From positions 1 through 7,169 of the forward strand of contig JAAYZQ010000359.1 in NCBI GenBank assembly GCA_012514775.1: 7,169 bases of DNA. The letters run 5' to 3'. Below, in pieces: positions 4,888 to 7,169 of the stretch. Both the position numbers and the translations under genes were made by a program. The notes beneath the pieces are model-generated. The model did no database searches. It had not been told where the DNA came from and saw only the letters and a list, made by a program, of their open reading frames with translations. Each line of letters opens with the position of its first letter. Within the stretch, counting starts at the first letter, position 1. Source of the stretch: Anaerolineaceae bacterium. Its GTDB lineage: Bacteria; Chloroflexota; Anaerolineae; JAAYZQ01.

Positions 4888-6765
4888 CTATGCCCGCTCC
4901 CGGTGGCAGCGTTCCACCATGTTGCCCACCTCGTCCTGCGAGCCCATGACGGTCAGGACGTCACCCATGCGGAGCCGGGTGTGGCCCTGGGGCAGGACGA
5001 CGTCGCCCTCGCGGCGCACGATGACGATGCGCACCCCGCCGGGCAGGTTCAGCTCCGAAAGGGGCCGGTCGACCAGGTCGCGGCACCTGAGGGTCACCTC
5101 GGCCACGTCATAGTCGTCCTCCAGGTCGGTCAGAACGGACGAGATGGTGGGGTAGAGCAGCAGGTATTCCATCTCGACGATGGGCGACAGGCTGGCGTTG
5201 ACCACCTGGGCGCCCAGGTCGGCAAAACGCCTGGACAGGGCAGCGTCGTGGATGAGGGCCGCCACCGGCTCGAGGCCCAGCCGCTCGCGGGCCAGCTCCA
5301 CCACCTCCAGGCTCTCCCCATCGTCGGGCAGCACGACCGCCACGGCCCGGATCGTCTCCGGCTCCAGGGCCTGCCAGGTGGTCAGGTCGCGGGCATCGCC
5401 CTCTGCAAGGGGCAGGGCTGTGCCCCCGGCCCCCTCGAGCCCCTCCCGCTTGCCGTCCAGGACGACGACCTCCTTGCCGTGGCCCGACAGGCGCCGGGCC
5501 AGGAGCTGGGCCGTTCGCCCCGCACCCACCACGACAAACTTGCGGGGCGCCTCGGCCGGCATGGGGCCGATGCGGTTAAAGATGAGGGGCGAAACCGTGC
5601 AGGTGATGACCGCCATGAGGATGATGGCCGAGTTGGTGGCCTGGTCAAAGATGCCCAGTTGCAGCCCGATGGCGGCCACGGCGATCTCCAGGCTCAGGTG
5701 CGACGTGAGCAGGATGCCGCCGGCCAGCGTATCGCGCCCGCCGTAGCTGATGCGAAACGGCGCGGCGGCGACGAGCTTGACCAGGTAGGCCAGGAGCAGC
5801 AGCATGGGCACCAGCAGCAGGGACTGGGGCGAGGCCAGCACGGCCCCCAAGTCGAACCGCACGCCGACCATGATGAAAAAGATGGGGATAAAGAAGGCAT
5901 AGCCGATGACGTCCAGCCGGTGGTGGAGGTCGGTGGCGTGCCGGTCGGCGAGGAGCGAGATGAGCGCTCCGCCCAGGAACGCGCCCAGGATCATCTCCAC
6001 GCCCAGGCCCTGGGCCAGGGCGATAAAGAACAGGCCAATGGCAAAGGCGCCGCGGACGTCGATCTGGGCCGTGGCCGCCGACACGTTGCGGAACAGGCCC
6101 AGGCCCGGAAAACGCCGGCGGGCCGCCCGGGCCAGGCGGTAGGCGCTGCCAAAGACGCCAAAGAGCAGCAGCACCAGCAGCAGTTCCAGGGTCAGCCCCG
6201 AGGTGTTGATGATGACATAGACGCTGACCAGCAGCATGGTCAGAAAATCGGCAATGACCGTGGCCACCAGCAGCGACTGGCCGTAGGCAGTGCCCAGGAT
6301 CCCCCGTTCTTTCAGAACCGGGACGACCACCCCCAGGGACGTGGTGGACAGGATGAGGGCCATGAGCCAGGGACCGGCGGACATGCCCAGCGTTTGCAGC
6401 AGCCATCCGGCGGGCAGGGCCAGGGCCAGCGTCAACCCAAAGACCACCAACCCCAGGACGACGGGGCTGCCCAGACGTTCCTTCCAGGAGCCCTGCCAGG
6501 CGCCAGGCCGGGGAACGACGACGTCGAAATCGATCTCCAGCCCCGACAGGAACATCAGGTAGGCAAAGCCCAGCAGCGAAAGGACGTCGAGCATGGAATC
6601 GTGGCCGACGAGCTGCAGGCCGCTGTCGCCGACGACGATGCCGGCCAGGATTTCGCCCACGACCACGGGCAGCCGCAGGCGTCGAAACCGGGTCAGGACC
6701 AGTGGCACAAAAAAGGCCAGGGCGACCACGATGAGCAAAGGAACAAACGAATGGGATTCTTCCAC
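4888..6765 (-). CDS. Kef-type cation/proton antiporter (CPA2) with TrkA-N and TrkA-C domains
   Basis: The protein has 625 residues in three parts. Residues 5-400 form the Na+/H+-exchanger membrane domain with about 12-13 helices. Family signatures are LPVVVGEILAGIVVG (32-46), FAYLMFLSGLEIDF (67-80), STTSLGVVVPVLKERG (140-155), the IADF segment with candidate ion-binding Asp173, and HLSLEIAVAAIGL (356-368). Residues ~408-530 form a TrkA-N/RCK nucleotide-binding fold, with GAGRTA (414-419) and an acidic residue (Asp437) after the second strand. Residues ~550-620 form a TrkA-C domain. Such proteins exchange K+ or Na+ for H+ across the inner membrane under nucleotide control; the ion cannot be read from sequence. 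I chose the GTG at 6765 (AGAGAGG just upstream), which starts right before helix 1. A TTG at 6789 gives 8 more residues but lies at the foot of the tRNA terminator hairpin. It is co-transcribed with the Crp/Fnr gene. Confidence 0.93.
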   Translation of the reverse strand: MEESHSFVPLLIVVALAFFVPLVLTRFRRLRLPVVVGEILAGIVVGDSGLQLVGHDSMLDVLSLLGFAYLMFLSGLEIDFDVVVPRPGAWQGSWKERLGSPVVLGLVVFGLTLALALPAGWLLQTLGMSAGPWLMALILSTTSLGVVVPVLKERGILGTAYGQSLLVATVIADFLTMLLVSVYVIINTSGLTLELLLVLLLFGVFGSAYRLARAARRRFPGLGLFRNVSAATAQIDVRGAFAIGLFFIALAQGLGVEMILGAFLGGALISLLADRHATDLHHRLDVIGYAFFIPIFFIMVGVRFDLGAVLASPQSLLLVPMLLLLAYLVKLVAAAPFRISYGGRDTLAGGILLTSHLSLEIAVAAIGLQLGIFDQATNSAIILMAVITCTVSPLIFNRIGPMPAEAPRKFVVVGAGRTAQLLARRLSGHGKEVVVLDGKREGLEGAGGTALPLAEGDARDLTTWQALEPETIRAVAVVLPDDGESLEVVELARERLGLEPVAALIHDAALSRRFADLGAQVVNASLSPIVEMEYLLLYPTISSVLTDLEDDYDVAEVTLRCRDLVDRPLSELNLPGGVRIVIVRREGDVVLPQGHTRLRMGDVLTVMGSQDEVGNMVERCHRERA

Positions 6766-6790
6766 GCGCCTCTCTCTGAAGGAAAGCAAT

Positions 6791-6812
6791 GGGCTCCCGG
6801 CAATGGGAGCCC
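6791..6812 (-). terminator. Hairpin after tRNA-Gly, likely weak intrinsic terminator
   Basis: GGGCTCCC (6791-6798) pairs perfectly with GGGAGCCC (6805-6812) across a 6-nt loop, and flanking A/T and G.T pairs can extend the stem to 11. On the minus strand it begins 14 nt past the tRNA 3' end and is followed by ATTGCTTTCC, an interrupted T-tract. It probably terminates or attenuates tRNA transcription ahead of the antiporter. Confidence 0.5.
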
Positions 6813-6826
6813 GTTTGGAGCCTCAG

Positions 6827-6898
6827 AGCGGGTGATGGGATTCGAACCCACGACACTCTGCTTGGGAAGCAGATGCGCTACCACTGCGCTACACCCGC
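6827..6898 (-). tRNA. tRNA-Gly (anticodon CCC)
   Basis: A 72-nt cloverleaf reads on the minus strand. The acceptor stem GCGGGTG (5' end at 6898) pairs with CACCCGC (6828-6834), and the discriminator is U at 6827, as is usual for bacterial tRNA-Gly. The anticodon stem TCTGC/GCAGA encloses the loop TTCCCAA, giving anticodon CCC, which reads GGG. The T-arm GTGGG-TTCGAAT-CCCAT is standard. CCA is not encoded; the next bases are CTG. It lies about 60 bp upstream of the antiporter start on the same strand. Confidence 0.97.
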
Positions 6899-6921
6899 AG
6901 GTCTTGATACGCCCAGGGGAG

Positions 6922-6950
6922 AGTATAGCATAGGTTGGGTTTGGGTGCAA
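6922..6950 (-). promoter_or_regulatory. Promoter of tRNA-Gly
   Basis: On the minus strand, TTGCAC (6945-6950) and TATACT (6922-6927) are separated by 17 bp, with TGC before the -10 box as an extended -10. Predicted initiation near 6915 leaves a short 5' leader of about 17 nt for RNase P removal. No separate promoter for the antiporter was evident, so this one may also feed it by read-through. Confidence 0.72.
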
Positions 6951-7085
6951 GTCTCTGTTGCCCGGAGTCCCGGGCAGGAAGTCGTCGATGTGCTTTCCAG
7001 CGTTCTGCATTCACGAGTGTCTCAGCACAATTTCTAACCCGATATCGTGCAGGTCTGCTCTTGATAAGTTGTCTATTGCCTGAAG

Positions 7086-7114
7086 TTGACCCAAGCGCGA
7101 GATTGGTTTATAAT
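7086..7114 (+). promoter_or_regulatory. Near-consensus promoter for the gene at the right edge
   Basis: TTGACC (7086-7091, 5 of 6) is followed after exactly 17 bp by a perfect TATAAT (7109-7114). Initiation would fall near 7120-7121, about 45 nt before the ATG at 7165. It is the strongest promoter match in the window. The 135 bp between this promoter and the tRNA promoter (6951-7085) holds no gene or clear structure that I can support. Confidence 0.78.
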
Positions 7115-7147
7115 AGGTTGTGTCTTAGACACAGCCTATTATGAACT
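7105..7147. promoter_or_regulatory. 43-bp palindrome over the -10 box and start site (candidate operator)
   Basis: Two 20-nt arms (7105-7124 and 7128-7147) are symmetric about TTA (7125-7127). The inner 14 positions match except one T/G, and the outer positions are Watson-Crick or G/T pairs. The left arm contains the TATAAT box; the core is GTGTC-TTA-GACAC. Since transcription would start inside the palindrome, only the inner half could form in RNA, so a DNA-binding site is the likelier role. Confidence 0.6.
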
Positions 7148-7164
7148 CCGAACAGGAGGCAGCC

Positions 7165-7169
7165 ATGGC
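7165..7169 (+). CDS. Start of an unidentified gene leaving the right edge
   Basis: Only the ATG and two further bases are inside the window. The start is supported by AGGAGG (7154-7159) at 5-nt spacing and by the strong promoter and palindrome upstream. Nothing can be said about the product. Confidence 0.55.

Noticed and set aside
4903..6933. Rightward open frame of 676 codons antisense to the antiporter and tRNA
   Set aside because: The product is Gln/His/Gly/Asp-rich, as expected for antisense of a membrane protein, and its end contains GFEPTTLCLGSRCATTALHP, the well-known false peptide from antisense tRNA-Gly DNA.
6935..7144. Rightward 69-codon open frame in the right-hand intergenic region
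   Set aside because: It overlaps the strong promoter and palindrome, has no Shine-Dalgarno and resembles no protein I know.

Overview
The window is GC-rich and has the look of a bacterial, probably Chloroflexota (Anaerolineae/Caldilineae-like), chromosome segment. The grounds are composition, a WD40 lipoprotein with a Pro/Thr/Ala-rich linker, short GTAGGGGCGA/TCGCCC-type intergenic repeats of a kind I associate with that phylum, and a tRNA without an encoded CCA. The phylum call is inference.

Layout, left to right. (i) A leftward WD40-repeat lipoprotein running off the left edge (1-1237), with its own likely promoter and a leader hairpin. (ii) A 263-bp gap holding that promoter, a hairpin and four tandem 14-16-bp units. 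(iii) A leftward pair, a predicted lipoprotein (1969-2715) followed 39 bp later by a DUF1801 protein (1501-1929). They are driven by a strong promoter whose -10 box lies inside a perfect 10-bp inverted repeat. (iv) A divergent intergenic region with an AT-rich patch and a second, rightward promoter. (v) A rightward polytopic membrane protein (2984-4264) with conserved-looking intramembrane histidines. (vi) A leftward operon of a Kef-type monovalent cation/proton antiporter with TrkA-type regulatory domains (4888-6765) and a Crp/Fnr-family regulator (4167-4871), 16 bp apart. The regulator's 3' end overlaps the 3' end of the membrane protein by 98 bp. (vii) A leftward tRNA-Gly(CCC) with a clear promoter and a downstream hairpin, just ahead of the antiporter. 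(viii) At the right edge, a near-consensus rightward promoter overlapped by a 43-bp palindrome, a Shine-Dalgarno and the first codon of a gene that leaves the window.

Most of the coding content is ordinary accessory or housekeeping material: ion homeostasis, a transcription factor, envelope lipoproteins and a tRNA. I do not see a new multi-gene defence or mobile system. The most notable signals are regulatory: two palindromes sitting on -10 boxes at 2730-2752 and 7105-7147, the 98-bp antisense gene overlap, and the tRNA/antiporter arrangement. The unassigned histidine-containing membrane protein is the most interesting coding feature.
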